Source of the DNA: Gammaproteobacteria bacterium
Lineage (GTDB): Bacteria; Pseudomonadota; Gammaproteobacteria; Nitrosococcales; Methylophagaceae
DNA: 52,064 bases
Assembly: GCA_029210875.1 (NCBI GenBank)
Contig: JARGFJ010000006.1
Coordinates: forward strand, 1-52,064
Reading direction: 5' to 3'
Every line of letters starts with the position of its first letter. Within the stretch, counting starts at the first letter, position 1. Position numbers and translations under genes: made by a program. Under the pieces are notes generated by a model. The model saw only the letters and a list, made by a program, of their open reading frames with translations, was not told the origin of the DNA and made no database searches. Of the stretch, positions 19,072-28,857 are shown piece after piece.

Positions 19072-19665
19072 TTAACTATCCTGATTGGGTTTTGGTAGAT
19101 CTTGAGCATGTTTTGCTAAATAAATGGATTGACCGATAATAAAGATTAAGGTTAAACCGAGTAGACCGAATAATTTGAAATTGACCCAAATTTCCTCGTT
19201 AAAATTAAATGCAACATATAAGTTGGCAATACCCGAGCCAATAAAAAACAGCACCCAAGCCGTGTTTAAACGAGACCAAATTTGTGCCGGTAGTGTAATG
19301 TGTTCCGCCATCATTCGTTCTAGTAATGATTTATCAGTAAAGAGGCGGGCACCGATAAAGGCAAGTGCAAATAACCAATTGACGGCTGTTGGTTTCCACT
19401 TAATAAAATCAGGATTTTGTAACCAAAGAGTTGCACCACCCAACACCACAACCAGAACCAAGGTAATAAGATGTGATTTTTCTACATGTCGGTATCGTAA
19501 CCACTGATAACTCGTTTGTAAGACACTGGCGACTATCATTACGGCAGTAGCGACATAAATTCCTTTTATATCATATTCTTGTCCGTCAAAATGATAGATG
19601 CCACCGCCAAATTTATAGGCAATAAAAAACAAAATAATCGGGAAAAAGTCAAAAAGTAATTTCAT
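19072..19665 (-). CDS. yciB: Inner membrane protein YciB (septation protein A family)
   Basis: The 197-residue protein has about five membrane helices. It starts with the classic [18 protein letters not shown] region (residues 1-18), then a [17 protein letters not shown] loop near residue 76 and [13 protein letters not shown] near 132. YciB is needed for normal envelope integrity and septum formation in several enterobacteria and interacts with cell elongation proteins. It is the first gene of the minus-strand yciB-yciI-bolA-PilZ-CDF set and diverges from the PHP gene over a 45-bp gap. Confidence 0.93.
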   Translation of the reverse strand: MKLLFDFFPIILFFIAYKFGGGIYHFDGQEYDIKGIYVATAVMIVASVLQTSYQWLRYRHVEKSHLITLVLVVVLGGATLWLQNPDFIKWKPTAVNWLFALAFIGARLFTDKSLLERMMAEHITLPAQIWSRLNTAWVLFFIGSGIANLYVAFNFNEEIWVNFKLFGLLGLTLIFIIGQSIYLAKHAQDLPKPNQDS

Positions 19666-19710
19666 AGTCGCTATCTAAATAATCGGTAATAGACTGCATT
19701 CTAACGTAAA

Positions 19711-20550
19711 ATGGTGATTATGACTTGTTATGACTTACATACCCATTCAACCGCATCAGATGGATCGTTAACCCCTGAAGCCTTAGTTGCTCGTGCGATT
19801 GAACAGGGTGTCGATGTGTTGGCGTTGACCGACCACGATGGTACTGAAGGCATTGTTGCTGCACAACAAGCGGCAAAACAGACAGATTTAACCTTAATTG
19901 CAGGTGTTGAAATATCTGTGACTTGGGGGGCTAACACGATTCATATTGTTGGATTGAATGTTGATGTGACTAATGCCGAGTTACAGCAAGGCTTGACTCA
20001 AATGCGTGATTACCGTGTTGGGCGAGCTGAGTTAATCGCACAGCGTTTAGAAAAGGCGGGTATTTCCGGCGCATTAGAGGGGGCTAGAAAATACGCCTCG
20101 GACGTGATGTTAGGCAGAGTACATTTTGCCAGGTTTTTGGTTGAACATGGCTATGCCAGTGATAGTAGCGATGTGTTCAAACGCTTTTTAGTTCGTAATA
20201 AACCGGGTTATGTGCCAGGCCAATGGGCGAAACTTGACGATGCTGTGAGCTGGATCACTGCCGCTGGTGGACAGGCAGTGATTGCTCATCCCGCTCGCTA
20301 TAAAATTACCGCAACAAAATTGCGCCGTTTAATTACTGAATTCAAACAGGCAGGTGGTGTTGGTTTTGAGGTTGTATCTGGTCGACAACATCCAGAAGAA
20401 GTAAAAAATTTAGTCAAACTGGCTAATCAATTTGATTTGTTAGCATCGTGTGGTTCTGATTTTCATACGCCGGACAATACCTGGGTTGAACTAGGAAAAT
20501 TAACTACGTTACCAGAGAGCGTTCGGCCGATCTGGTCTGATTGGCACTAG
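19711..20550 (+). CDS. PHP-domain phosphoesterase, YciV/RNase AM-like
   Basis: The 279-residue protein has the four PHP metal motifs: YDLHTHSTASDG near residue 6, LALTDHDGTEG near 37, VIAHPARYK near 190 and SCGSDFHTP near 247. In E. coli the YciV homologue is a 5'-3' exoribonuclease that matures 23S rRNA ends and cleaves 3',5'-nucleotide bisphosphates. An in-frame ATG at 19720 is an alternative start; neither has a strong Shine-Dalgarno. It is followed by yciO-like and plsC-like genes on the same strand, as in enterobacteria. Confidence 0.9.
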   Translation: MVIMTCYDLHTHSTASDGSLTPEALVARAIEQGVDVLALTDHDGTEGIVAAQQAAKQTDLTLIAGVEISVTWGANTIHIVGLNVDVTNAELQQGLTQMRDYRVGRAELIAQRLEKAGISGALEGARKYASDVMLGRVHFARFLVEHGYASDSSDVFKRFLVRNKPGYVPGQWAKLDDAVSWITAAGGQAVIAHPARYKITATKLRRLITEFKQAGGVGFEVVSGRQHPEEVKNLVKLANQFDLLASCGSDFHTPDNTWVELGKLTTLPESVRPIWSDWH

Positions 20551-20637
20551 GTCTAATCGTTCATCAGTGCGCATCATCAGGATTCTTGGTGTATCATGCT
20601 CGCCAGCTAATTTTCACTATGCTTTATAAGGTTTTAT

Positions 20638-21261
20638 ATGAGTCAGTTTTTCCATTTGCATCCTGATAATCCTCAAAAACGATTAATCATTCAGGCCTGT
20701 GACATTATTCGTAAAGGTGGTCTAGTCGTGTATCCAACCGATTCAGGTTATGCCTTGGGGTGCCATATCGGTGATAAAACAGCGATGGACAAAATCAGAC
20801 GCTTGCGTCAAGTTGGTGATAATCATAACTTCACATTAGTGTGTCGTGATTTGTCGGAATTATCGATATATGCCAAAGTCAATAACAGTGTGTTTAGAGC
20901 AATCAAAGCACATACGCCAGGCGCTTATACTTTTATATTGCCAGCAACAAAAGAAGTGCCAAGACGATTGCAACATGCCAAACGTAAAACCATAGGTCTT
21001 CGTATTCCTGAAAATAATATTGCCTTGGCTTTGCTTGAAGAACTGAATGAACCAGTTATGAGTTCTACCTTAATTATGCCTGATGAGTTAATGCCATTAA
21101 CTGATCCTGAGGATATCGTTGATCGTATTGGTAAGCAGGTTGATTTGGTGATTGATGGTGGTTTTGGTAGTTTAGAACCAACAACCGTCATTGAATTTAT
21201 TGATGATATTCCCGAAATCATTCGTGTTGGTATGGGTGATCCAACACCGTTTGAGAGCTAA
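20638..21261 (+). CDS. yciO: YciO, Sua5/YrdC-family protein
   Basis: The 207-residue protein has the YrdC fold motifs: VYPTDSGYALGCHIG near 33 with the KxR/SxN-type RNA- and nucleotide-binding surface, PGAYTFILPATKEVPRR near residue 94 and TIGLRIPENN near 116. The core enzyme TsaC/Sua5 makes threonylcarbamoyl-AMP for tRNA t6A. YciO is a paralogue with weak activity of this type and a less certain role. YciO rather than TsaC is chosen from the preceding yciV-like gene and the start of the sequence. It abuts the acyltransferase gene with no gap. Confidence 0.88.
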   Translation: MSQFFHLHPDNPQKRLIIQACDIIRKGGLVVYPTDSGYALGCHIGDKTAMDKIRRLRQVGDNHNFTLVCRDLSELSIYAKVNNSVFRAIKAHTPGAYTFILPATKEVPRRLQHAKRKTIGLRIPENNIALALLEELNEPVMSSTLIMPDELMPLTDPEDIVDRIGKQVDLVIDGGFGSLEPTTVIEFIDDIPEIIRVGMGDPTPFES

Positions 21262-21936
21262 ATGACCTTATTCATTGTTGTTCTTGCATCATTGCTGGTG
21301 ATCATTATTGCTGGCCATCAAGCTTCAAGAGCGCAGTGGAATGGCATCTATATAAACTGGATTGACGGTTTAGTGCGATTGCTTTGTCGTTATGTTCATC
21401 GTCTACCTGACACCAAAATTGACCTGCCTGAGCAAGGTGGCGCACTAGTTGTTGCCAATCATGTGTCAGGTCTTGATCCCTTTTTGCTTATATCAGCGTG
21501 TAAACGGCCTTTGCGTTTTCTGATTGCACGTGAAGAATATGAGCGCCCTCTACTAAAGTGGTTATTTAAAGCTGCAGGATGTATTCCCGTTGATCGTTCA
21601 GGCAGTCCTGAATTGGCGTTGCGACAAGCCTTAAGGGCATTGCAATCAGGCGAGGTTATTGCTCTTTTTCCACATGGCAAAATTCACCTTGACAGCGACC
21701 CGCCTAGAAAATTAAAAGCTGGTTTTGCACGACTTGCCGCTTGGGCTAATGTGCCTATTCATCCGGTTAGGATTGATGGTGTATCTGGACAGGGTCACGT
21801 TGCTTTAGCGCCTTTTATGCCAAGTCGTGTTCAATTAACACTTAGGCAAACATTATTGTGCAACACTGAATCTATGGATGAATGTATCAGTAAAGTCGCT
21901 CGTTTTATTGAAACAGCAAACATAAATCAGAGTTAA
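21262..21936 (+). CDS. 1-acyl-sn-glycerol-3-phosphate acyltransferase family (PlsC-like)
   Basis: The 224-residue protein has an N-terminal membrane helix (LFIVVLASLLVIIIAGH), the catalytic NHVSGLDP (HX4D motif, about residues 67-74), the FLIAREE block near 91 and the GEVIALFPHGKIH glycerol-phosphate-binding block near 130-142. PlsC-type enzymes add the second acyl chain to make phosphatidate, but this subfamily also acylates other lipids. Its start directly follows the yciO stop, implying coupled translation. It is shorter than typical PlsC by about 20 residues at the C-terminus. Confidence 0.86.
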   Translation: MTLFIVVLASLLVIIIAGHQASRAQWNGIYINWIDGLVRLLCRYVHRLPDTKIDLPEQGGALVVANHVSGLDPFLLISACKRPLRFLIAREEYERPLLKWLFKAAGCIPVDRSGSPELALRQALRALQSGEVIALFPHGKIHLDSDPPRKLKAGFARLAAWANVPIHPVRIDGVSGQGHVALAPFMPSRVQLTLRQTLLCNTESMDECISKVARFIETANINQS

Positions 21937-21959
21937 TTTCCGCAAATAATTCATGGATA

Positions 21960-21988
21960 CTTGATTTATGAATTTTGTTACCCCACCT
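21960..21988 (+). promoter_or_regulatory. Sigma-32-like heat-shock promoter of clpB
   Basis: CTTGAT at 21960-21965 and CCCCACCT at 21981-21988 match the sigma-32 elements (CTTGAA and CCCCATnT) with a 15-base spacer counted from the first hexamer. The following gene encodes ClpB, whose E. coli counterpart is a classical sigma-32 target. Transcription would begin near 21995, about 30 bases before the ATG. Confidence 0.8.
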
Positions 21989-22024
21989 AGTATTTAAGTA
22001 AATGATTATTTAGGGGTGTATTGC

Positions 22025-24595
22025 ATGCAAATTGATAAATTAACCAGTAAGTTTCAAGAAGCATTGGCCGCTGCTCAAAGTATGGCGGTAGGGCGAGATC
22101 ATCAATTTATTGAAGTAAGTCATTTGATGTTAGCGTTGTTGCAGCAGCAATCAGGCACAGTCAAACCGCTATTGATGAATAGTGGTGTCAATGTGACTGC
22201 CTATCAGGCTGACTTGGAAAGCCAATTAGCGCGTATGGCGCATGTTGAGGGTGGATCAGGTGATCTTCATATATCACAAGATCTCAATCGTCTGCTTAAT
22301 CAAACCGATAAATTAGCCCAAAAACGTCAAGACCACTATATTTCAAGTGAATTGTTTGTATTAGCTGTCGTTGATGATAAACAGCAAATGGGCGATTTAT
22401 TACGTCAACATGGTGGTAATAAAGCCAAGATAGAAGCAACAATAGAAAAAATTCGAGGGGGCGAAAAAGTGACCGATCCCAATGCCGAAGAGCAACGTCA
22501 AGCGCTCGAGAAATATACGATTGATCTGACTGAACGAGCTGAAAAAGGTAAGCTGGATCCTGTCATTGGTCGTGATGATGAAATTCGTCGAACCATTCAG
22601 GTATTGCAACGTCGTACTAAAAATAATCCGGTATTGATTGGTGAACCAGGTGTGGGTAAAACGGCGATAGCAGAAGGTTTGGCACAACGCATTATCAATG
22701 GTGAAGTGCCGGAAGGTATGAAACATAAACGACTATTGTCATTGGACATGGGCGCTTTAATTGCCGGAGCTAAATACCGTGGTGAATTTGAAGAACGTTT
22801 AAAAGCGGTATTAAATGATTTATCAAAACAGGAAGGTCAAATCATCCTGTTTATTGATGAAATTCATACCATGGTTGGTGCAGGTAAAGCAGAAGGTGCA
22901 ATGGATGCTGGCAATATGCTGAAACCAGCTTTGGCTCGGGGCGAACTTCACTGTATTGGTGCGACAACTTTGGATGAGTATCGCCAATATGTTGAGAAAG
23001 ATGCAGCATTAGAACGTCGCTTCCAGAAAGTACAGGTTGGAGAACCTTCAGTTGAAGATACGATTGCGATTTTGCGTGGCTTGAGTGAGCGCTATGAAGT
23101 ACATCATGGGGTGGATATTACCGATCCGGCCATCGTCGCGGCAGCAACATTGTCACATCGTTATATTACGGATCGGATGTTACCGGATAAAGCGATTGAC
23201 TTGATTGATGAAGCCGCCAGTCGCATTCGAATGGAAATTGATTCTAAACCTGAATCTCTGGATCGAATGGAACGCCGTTTAATTCAATTAAAAATTGAAC
23301 GTGTTGCTTTGCAAAAAGAATCGGATGAGGCCTCGAAAAAACGCCTCGATACACTTGAAACCGAAATGAAAAAATTGGCGCGTGAATATACTGACTTGGA
23401 AGAAGTATGGAAGTCAGAAAAAGCAGCCTTGCACGGCAGTCAACATATTAAAGAAAGTTTGGAAAAAGCACGGATGGAGTTGGAATTTGCAACACGTAAT
23501 AATGATGTCGATAAAATGTCTGAATTGCAGTACGGTAGAATTCCTGCTTTAGAAAAACAACTTGATATGGCAACTCAAGCAGAGATGCAAGAGTTCACTT
23601 TATTACGCAACAGAGTAGGTGAGGAAGAAATCGCCGAAGTTGTATCTAAATGGACAGGTATTCCTGTCTCAAAAATGCTGGAAGGTGAACGTGATAAATT
23701 ATTGAAAATGGATGATGCCTTGCATGAACGCGTTATCGGTCAAGATGAAGCGGTGACCTCTGTTGCCAATGCGATTCGTCGTTCACGTGCTGGTTTATCC
23801 GATCCTAATCGCCCAAATGGTTCGTTCTTGTTTTTGGGACCAACAGGTGTCGGTAAAACAGAATTATGTAAATCACTGGCAACATTCCTGTTCGATACTG
23901 AAGAAGCAATGGTACGGATTGATATGTCTGAGTTCATGGAGAAACATTCAGTCGCTAGATTAGTGGGTGCTCCTCCAGGCTATGTCGGTTATGAAGAAGG
24001 TGGTTATTTAACCGAAGCCGTACGACGTAAACCGTACTCAGTTATTTTGCTTGATGAGGTCGAAAAAGCCCATCCTGATGTATTCAATATTTTGTTACAA
24101 GTATTGGATGATGGTCGTTTAACTGATGGACAGGGGCGTACGGTTGATTTTCGTAATACCGTGATTGTGATGACCTCAAACCTTGGTTCAAATGTCATTC
24201 AGGAAATGGCGGGCGAAGAGAACTATGAACAAATGAAAGCAGCGGTGATGGAAATTGTTGGCCAACATTTTCGTCCTGAATTTATCAATCGTGTTGATGA
24301 TGTGGTGGTCTTCCATCCATTACAACGTGAGCAAATTCATGCGATTGCGGATATTCAACTAGCTCATTTACGCCAACGCTTGGCAGATCGAGATATGGGG
24401 CTAGAGGTGAGTAGCGATGCTTTGGATCTTATTGCTGAAGCAGGGTTTGATTCTGTGTATGGCGCACGTCCACTAAAACGTGTAATCCAACAACAGTTAG
24501 AAAACCCACTTGCCCAGGATTTATTGTCTGGGCGATTCAAAGGTGGTGATGTGATTAACGTTAGTGTTGATAATGACAGACTGATATTTAGTTAA
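22025..24595 (+). CDS. clpB: ATP-dependent disaggregase ClpB
   Basis: I use ATG 22025 ([10 protein letters not shown]), which has TAGGGGTG upstream and gives 856 residues; a GTG nine bases earlier is less likely. An N-terminal repeat domain (to about 145) leads to the first AAA+ domain with Walker A GEPGVGKT near 206 and Walker [11 protein letters not shown] coiled-coil M domain spans roughly 405-525, and the second AAA+ domain has GPTGVGKT near 605 and [13 protein letters not shown]. ClpB works with DnaK to rescue aggregated proteins after heat stress. All expected motifs are intact. Confidence 0.97.
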   Translation: MQIDKLTSKFQEALAAAQSMAVGRDHQFIEVSHLMLALLQQQSGTVKPLLMNSGVNVTAYQADLESQLARMAHVEGGSGDLHISQDLNRLLNQTDKLAQKRQDHYISSELFVLAVVDDKQQMGDLLRQHGGNKAKIEATIEKIRGGEKVTDPNAEEQRQALEKYTIDLTERAEKGKLDPVIGRDDEIRRTIQVLQRRTKNNPVLIGEPGVGKTAIAEGLAQRIINGEVPEGMKHKRLLSLDMGALIAGAKYRGEFEERLKAVLNDLSKQEGQIILFIDEIHTMVGAGKAEGAMDAGNMLKPALARGELHCIGATTLDEYRQYVEKDAALERRFQKVQVGEPSVEDTIAILRGLSERYEVHHGVDITDPAIVAAATLSHRYITDRMLPDKAIDLIDEAASRIRMEIDSKPESLDRMERRLIQLKIERVALQKESDEASKKRLDTLETEMKKLAREYTDLEEVWKSEKAALHGSQHIKESLEKARMELEFATRNNDVDKMSELQYGRIPALEKQLDMATQAEMQEFTLLRNRVGEEEIAEVVSKWTGIPVSKMLEGERDKLLKMDDALHERVIGQDEAVTSVANAIRRSRAGLSDPNRPNGSFLFLGPTGVGKTELCKSLATFLFDTEEAMVRIDMSEFMEKHSVARLVGAPPGYVGYEEGGYLTEAVRRKPYSVILLDEVEKAHPDVFNILLQVLDDGRLTDGQGRTVDFRNTVIVMTSNLGSNVIQEMAGEENYEQMKAAVMEIVGQHFRPEFINRVDDVVVFHPLQREQIHAIADIQLAHLRQRLADRDMGLEVSSDALDLIAEAGFDSVYGARPLKRVIQQQLENPLAQDLLSGRFKGGDVINVSVDNDRLIFS

Positions 24596-24627
24596 GCCAA
24601 ACTATAAAAAGTACACACTTAAAAACA

Positions 24628-24675
24628 CACCGTCATTCCACCCACAATCCTGTGAGAATGACGGTGTTTGTTTTG
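24628..24675 (+). terminator. Rho-independent terminator after clpB
   Basis: An 11-bp perfect stem, CACCGTCATTC at 24628-24638 and GAATGACGGTG at 24656-24666, encloses a 17-base loop and is followed by a T-rich tract (TTTGTTTTG). It ends the clpB transcript 30 bp after the stop codon. Confidence 0.85.
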
Positions 24676-24752
24676 TCTCGATCTTACGTTTATCAGATGT
24701 TCGAAGAGGAGCTTAACCGTGATAAATGTAAGAAAAGATACGTATCTAGCAG

Positions 24753-24758
24753 TATAAT
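24753..24758 (+). promoter_or_regulatory. Consensus -10 box before the FNT gene
   Basis: TATAAT at 24753-24758 lies 33 bp before the FNT start codon. There is no convincing -35 hexamer 16-18 bases upstream, so an activator may be needed or the match may be fortuitous. Confidence 0.4.
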
Positions 24759-24790
24759 AGTCATCTTTTTAAGTCGAGATTGTCTCCTCA

Positions 24791-25648
24791 ATGTCTGAAT
24801 TTTCTAAATTTGCTGATGCATTCACACCTGCCGAAGTAGCCCAAAAAGTAAAAACCTTAGGTGTTGCCAAAGCCAATATGTCGTTATTCCCGTTATTAAT
24901 TTTATCGATGATGGCCGGTGCGTTTATTGCTTTCGGCGCGATGTATTACACCCTGGTTATGACTGATCCTTCAGCGGCCTACGGTGCGTCAAAACTACTA
25001 GGTGGTATTGCGTTTTCATTAGGGTTTATTTTAGTTGTAATTGCAGGTGGTGAGTTGTTTACAGGTAATAATCTCATTGTTATGGCCTGGGCAAATAAAA
25101 GAATCACGCTGTTATGCTTACTAAAAAACTGGGGCTTTGTTTATTTGGGTAATGCTATCGGCGCTCTAGTAATGGTGTATTTGGTTTTTGTATCAGGCTT
25201 TTTGGAAGGACATCACCATGCTATCGGTGCAACTGCATTAAAACTTGGCTTGGCTAAAGTAGATTTAACAACGACCGAAGCCTTTGTACGAGGTGTTTTT
25301 TGTAATGCACTGGTGTGTTTGGCTAGCTGGATGGTGTATGCCTCTCGAACGGTTATGGATAAGGTGATTGCCGTTGTTTTTCCGATTTCTGCCTTTGTTG
25401 CAATGGGTTTTGAACACTGTATTGCCAATATTTTTATGATTCCAGTAGCGCTTGTTGCTTTGTTAAATCCAGAAACAGTTGCAGCGACGGGTTTAGGTGT
25501 TGACGCACTTCAAAATTTGACTATTAGCGGATTTTTATCAAACCTTATTCCGGTGACATTAGGTAACATCTTCGGCGGCACAATCATGGTGGGAATGTCT
25601 TTATATGTGATCTATCTTTATGATCACAATGCCAAGACGCACAAATAA
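24791..25648 (+). CDS. Formate/nitrite transporter family channel, FocA-like
   Basis: The 285-residue protein is the same length as E. coli FocA and has six membrane helices. Conserved pore features are visible: GGELFTGNNLIVMAWA near residue 85, LGNAIGALVM near 118, VRGVFCNALVCLA near 165 and FEHCIANIFMIP near 207-218, whose His is the gating histidine of the FNT family. It conducts formate or a related anion (nitrite, hydrosulfide). No pfl or nir gene is adjacent. It is flanked by the clpB terminator upstream and meets the GGDEF-EAL gene end-to-end downstream. Confidence 0.9.
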   Translation: MSEFSKFADAFTPAEVAQKVKTLGVAKANMSLFPLLILSMMAGAFIAFGAMYYTLVMTDPSAAYGASKLLGGIAFSLGFILVVIAGGELFTGNNLIVMAWANKRITLLCLLKNWGFVYLGNAIGALVMVYLVFVSGFLEGHHHAIGATALKLGLAKVDLTTTEAFVRGVFCNALVCLASWMVYASRTVMDKVIAVVFPISAFVAMGFEHCIANIFMIPVALVALLNPETVAATGLGVDALQNLTISGFLSNLIPVTLGNIFGGTIMVGMSLYVIYLYDHNAKTHK

Positions 25649-25650
25649 AC

Positions 25651-27783
25651 TTAGCTTAACGGTTGCCATTCACTACTTGATCGAATATCTGGGTTTGGAC
25701 GTCCGATATAATAACCTTGGGCGTAATTTACGCCATAGTCTCTGAGTATATTGAGTGTGGCTTCATTCTCAACAAACTCGGCGATAGTTTGTTTGCCTAG
25801 CCCAATGGCAACGTCTGCTAATGCTTTTACGAACAGTTGATCCGATTGGTTTTTATCGAGATCTTTAATGAATATGCCATCGATTTTAATTATATCGACA
25901 GGCAGTTCTCGCATATAGTTAAATGATGCAAAGCCCACCCCAAAGTCATCCAAGGCAAAGCGGCAACCTAAAGCTTTGATCGCGACCATCATTGCTTTGG
26001 CTTGTTGAAGATTTGAAACGGCAGCGGTTTCTGTGATCTCAAATAGTAAGCCATCGGGTTGAACATCACATTTTTTGATCAAGTCTTTAAGCATGGGGAT
26101 CAGGATTGGATCATCCGCTATCGCACCAGATAAATTGATAGCCAGTTTTGCTGGGATGCCCTGTTTTTGAAACGTACTTAATTTCATCATGCTGTGACGC
26201 AATACATAATGATCAATCTTATGAATTAAGCCGGTTTCTTCTGCTATTTGAATAAATTTACCAGGCATACTGATTTCTTCAGTATCTTTATTCTTCATGC
26301 GTATCAATACTTCATAGTGTTGAATTGTGTTTGATGCAATATGAAGAATAGGTTGGTAGTGCAAAACAAAATAATTATTTTGCAAAGCATCCTCAATTTG
26401 ATGCTTCCAAAACACACGGGTTTCCAGTTGGTTTTTGGTTTGATCATCTGCTGAGAAGGTATGAAAACTACCTTTTCCTTCTGATTTAGCCTTATACATA
26501 GCCAAGTCAGCAAAGCCTAATAATTCATGAATATTGGCATCAGATATAGGATAATGCACGATACCAATACTGGTTGAAATATGATGTTTTACTTGTCCGT
26601 AGCGTAAGTCGATCAGTGATAATTCATGAATTATTTTTTTGGCAAGAATTTCAGCTCCCTCGTGGTCACTTTCGGGAATTAATACTGCAAATTCATCACC
26701 ACCAAGCCGTGCCACCAGATCAGTAAAACGCGTTGCCTTTTGTAAGGTTTTTGCGACTGATTGTAATAGTTCATCACCGGCACGATGACCACTGGTATCG
26801 TTAATATCTTTGAACTGATCCAAATCAAGAAACAGCAGGGCATTATTATGTTTATAGCGAATAGCCGTTTGTAATGATTTCTCAAACTCTTCCGTAAATT
26901 TGCGGCGGTTACATAAATCGGTAAGAGGATCATGTTCCGCCATCCAAATAATGCGCTTTTCAGACTCTTTTTCTTCAGTCATATCAAGACCAACTGATAA
27001 GATCATGTTGGCCGTTTTTTTACTGTCAATGCGTGAATGTAACCAGGAAATTTGACGTATCGAACCATCATTATCTATCAGTTCGGATTCCTGTTGGGCA
27101 ATTTGAATATTACCCGCGATTAACTCATTAAAAAATATCTGAGCATCGGTCCAGTTGCCCGCGGGAAATAATTTCGATGCGGGGGTATGTAACATTTCTG
27201 CTTTGCTATAACCCGTAATGTGCTGACCATAATCATTGAACAAGGTAATGTCAAAATCGTCATCAATGGTCATAATAATGAGTTGAGCTGTATCCAATAA
27301 ACTTTGTATAAAGTCACGTTCAGCTTGTAGTTCATCGTTTTTTGCATGGATCATTTTTGAACGTTGTTCGACGTTGGCATCAAGTTTTTCAAGAAGACTG
27401 GTTAATTGAATGGTTGCAAACTGGAGTTGATCAATTTCTCTGTGTTTAGATTTTTCTTCAACTTCTTGAAAAACGGCTCTGGCATCATCATATTTTTTTG
27501 ATGAAAGTAAGGGTAAGGCATGGGTGATTTGTTCCAGATTATCCAGAGGTCGGTCTAGTTCAATGTATATTCGGATAGAGAAAATCAATCCCAACAGGCT
27601 TAAAACAGCAACAGCGACAACAAGGAAGACAACGATATCGAATTCATCGATATTAAGTTCTGAAGAAAAAGCATGTGTTGTGTATCCAGCTATACCGATA
27701 GCAATAAGCCCAGCTATGAAGATACTGGTAAAGGTATTTATTGCAGATTGCCATTGCAGGCTATCACGAGAGATTGATGCCAT
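25651..27783 (-). CDS. Membrane PAS-GGDEF-EAL cyclic di-GMP enzyme
   Basis: The 710-residue protein has two N-terminal membrane helices (about 15-38 and 50-72) with a short loop between them, then a helical linker and a PAS domain near 150-270. The diguanylate cyclase domain has an intact GGDEF near 360, preceded by RFTD, an RxxD inhibitory site five residues before. The C-terminal phosphodiesterase domain has EVL in place of EAL but keeps the Asn of NLSG, EITET, LDDFG and KIDG. Both activities therefore look possible. It could tune the cyclic di-GMP level that LapA-type adhesin release depends on, though nothing links it directly. Confidence 0.92.
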   Translation of the reverse strand: MASISRDSLQWQSAINTFTSIFIAGLIAIGIAGYTTHAFSSELNIDEFDIVVFLVVAVAVLSLLGLIFSIRIYIELDRPLDNLEQITHALPLLSSKKYDDARAVFQEVEEKSKHREIDQLQFATIQLTSLLEKLDANVEQRSKMIHAKNDELQAERDFIQSLLDTAQLIIMTIDDDFDITLFNDYGQHITGYSKAEMLHTPASKLFPAGNWTDAQIFFNELIAGNIQIAQQESELIDNDGSIRQISWLHSRIDSKKTANMILSVGLDMTEEKESEKRIIWMAEHDPLTDLCNRRKFTEEFEKSLQTAIRYKHNNALLFLDLDQFKDINDTSGHRAGDELLQSVAKTLQKATRFTDLVARLGGDEFAVLIPESDHEGAEILAKKIIHELSLIDLRYGQVKHHISTSIGIVHYPISDANIHELLGFADLAMYKAKSEGKGSFHTFSADDQTKNQLETRVFWKHQIEDALQNNYFVLHYQPILHIASNTIQHYEVLIRMKNKDTEEISMPGKFIQIAEETGLIHKIDHYVLRHSMMKLSTFQKQGIPAKLAINLSGAIADDPILIPMLKDLIKKCDVQPDGLLFEITETAAVSNLQQAKAMMVAIKALGCRFALDDFGVGFASFNYMRELPVDIIKIDGIFIKDLDKNQSDQLFVKALADVAIGLGKQTIAEFVENEATLNILRDYGVNYAQGYYIGRPNPDIRSSSEWQPLS

Positions 27784-27855
27784 ATCATAAGTCCATTACT
27801 ACACGCTGTTACAACGAATTATGGCATAAAAATACTAAAAGGTAAGACAGTAAGC

Positions 27856-28701
27856 TTATTTGTTCTCATCATTGGCAATTTTGAGCAATACTTTGTCTAA
27901 CCAGCGTTGTGGTAACAATCGTTTTAGGCTTGCAAGTAGGTACGTTGGAAAGGTTACATAATACCTGATTTTAGGATGTTTACTTTCGAGGGCATGAATC
28001 AACTTATCGACAACAGCTTGTGCAGGCAAGGTAAAAGGGGCCGCTGGACCTTGTTTGCTTAAGCGTTGTTCCATTGCATGATAGGTATCGCGATGGGCAC
28101 TATTTTCTTTATCGATATGTTGTTGATATTTAATAAACGCATTGGCTCGAAATTGGCTGGTAATCGGGCCTGGTTCAATCAAGCTTATGCTTATCCCCGT
28201 ATTACTTAATTCAAGCCGTAAGGTATCGGCTAAACCTTCGATAGCATATTTACTGGCGTTATAGGCACCACGATAGGCCATTGCAACCAAGCCAAGTACC
28301 GAGCTGTTATAAACGATACGCCCTGCATTTTGTTTTCGCATTTGGGCAATGACAAGATTGGTTAATTGTTGTGTGCCAAAAACATTGACCTCAAATTGTT
28401 GGCGCAGGACATCACGGCTTAAATCTTCGACTGCGCCAGGTTGGCCATAGGCGGCATTATTAAATAACGCATCGATCTGGCCATCGAATATCACCATAAC
28501 AGAGTCAAAAGCCTGATCAATTGATTGACTGTTTTCAAGATCAAGAATGACTGTTTTAATGCCTAGTTGATCAAGTTTACGTGCGTCTTGTTGTTGTCTT
28601 ATTGTCGCTACCACATTGTAGCCACGTTCGTTTAATTGCTCGGCCGCACAAAATCCAATACCGCTTGAGCATCCAGTAATCAGTATATTTTTAGTTGTCA
28701 T
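27856..28701 (-). CDS. Short-chain dehydrogenase/reductase
   Basis: The 281-residue classical SDR has the cofactor motif TGCSSGIGF (residues 9-17), the NNAAYG motif near 87-92, catalytic Ser in NSSVLG near 137 and the YNASKYA active-site Tyr-Lys near 151-157. A hydrophobic, basic C-terminus (from about 245) resembles SDRs linked to retinol- or fatty-acid-type substrates. The substrate cannot be inferred. It is expressed divergently from cheR across a 156-bp gap. Confidence 0.9.
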   Translation of the reverse strand: MTTKNILITGCSSGIGFCAAEQLNERGYNVVATIRQQQDARKLDQLGIKTVILDLENSQSIDQAFDSVMVIFDGQIDALFNNAAYGQPGAVEDLSRDVLRQQFEVNVFGTQQLTNLVIAQMRKQNAGRIVYNSSVLGLVAMAYRGAYNASKYAIEGLADTLRLELSNTGISISLIEPGPITSQFRANAFIKYQQHIDKENSAHRDTYHAMEQRLSKQGPAAPFTLPAQAVVDKLIHALESKHPKIRYYVTFPTYLLASLKRLLPQRWLDKVLLKIANDENK

Positions 28702-28857
28702 TAGTTTAGCTGTTATCCTGGGTTGTTGGCGTGTTATTAACGTAGACAGTGATAACGACGTAAATAGTGAACATGATGCTGTTTGTTCAAATCTGTGTTG
28801 TAAGGTATAACTATGTTCTATAGGGCTTGCCCTTAGGTAAGAAGATTAAAACAACTT

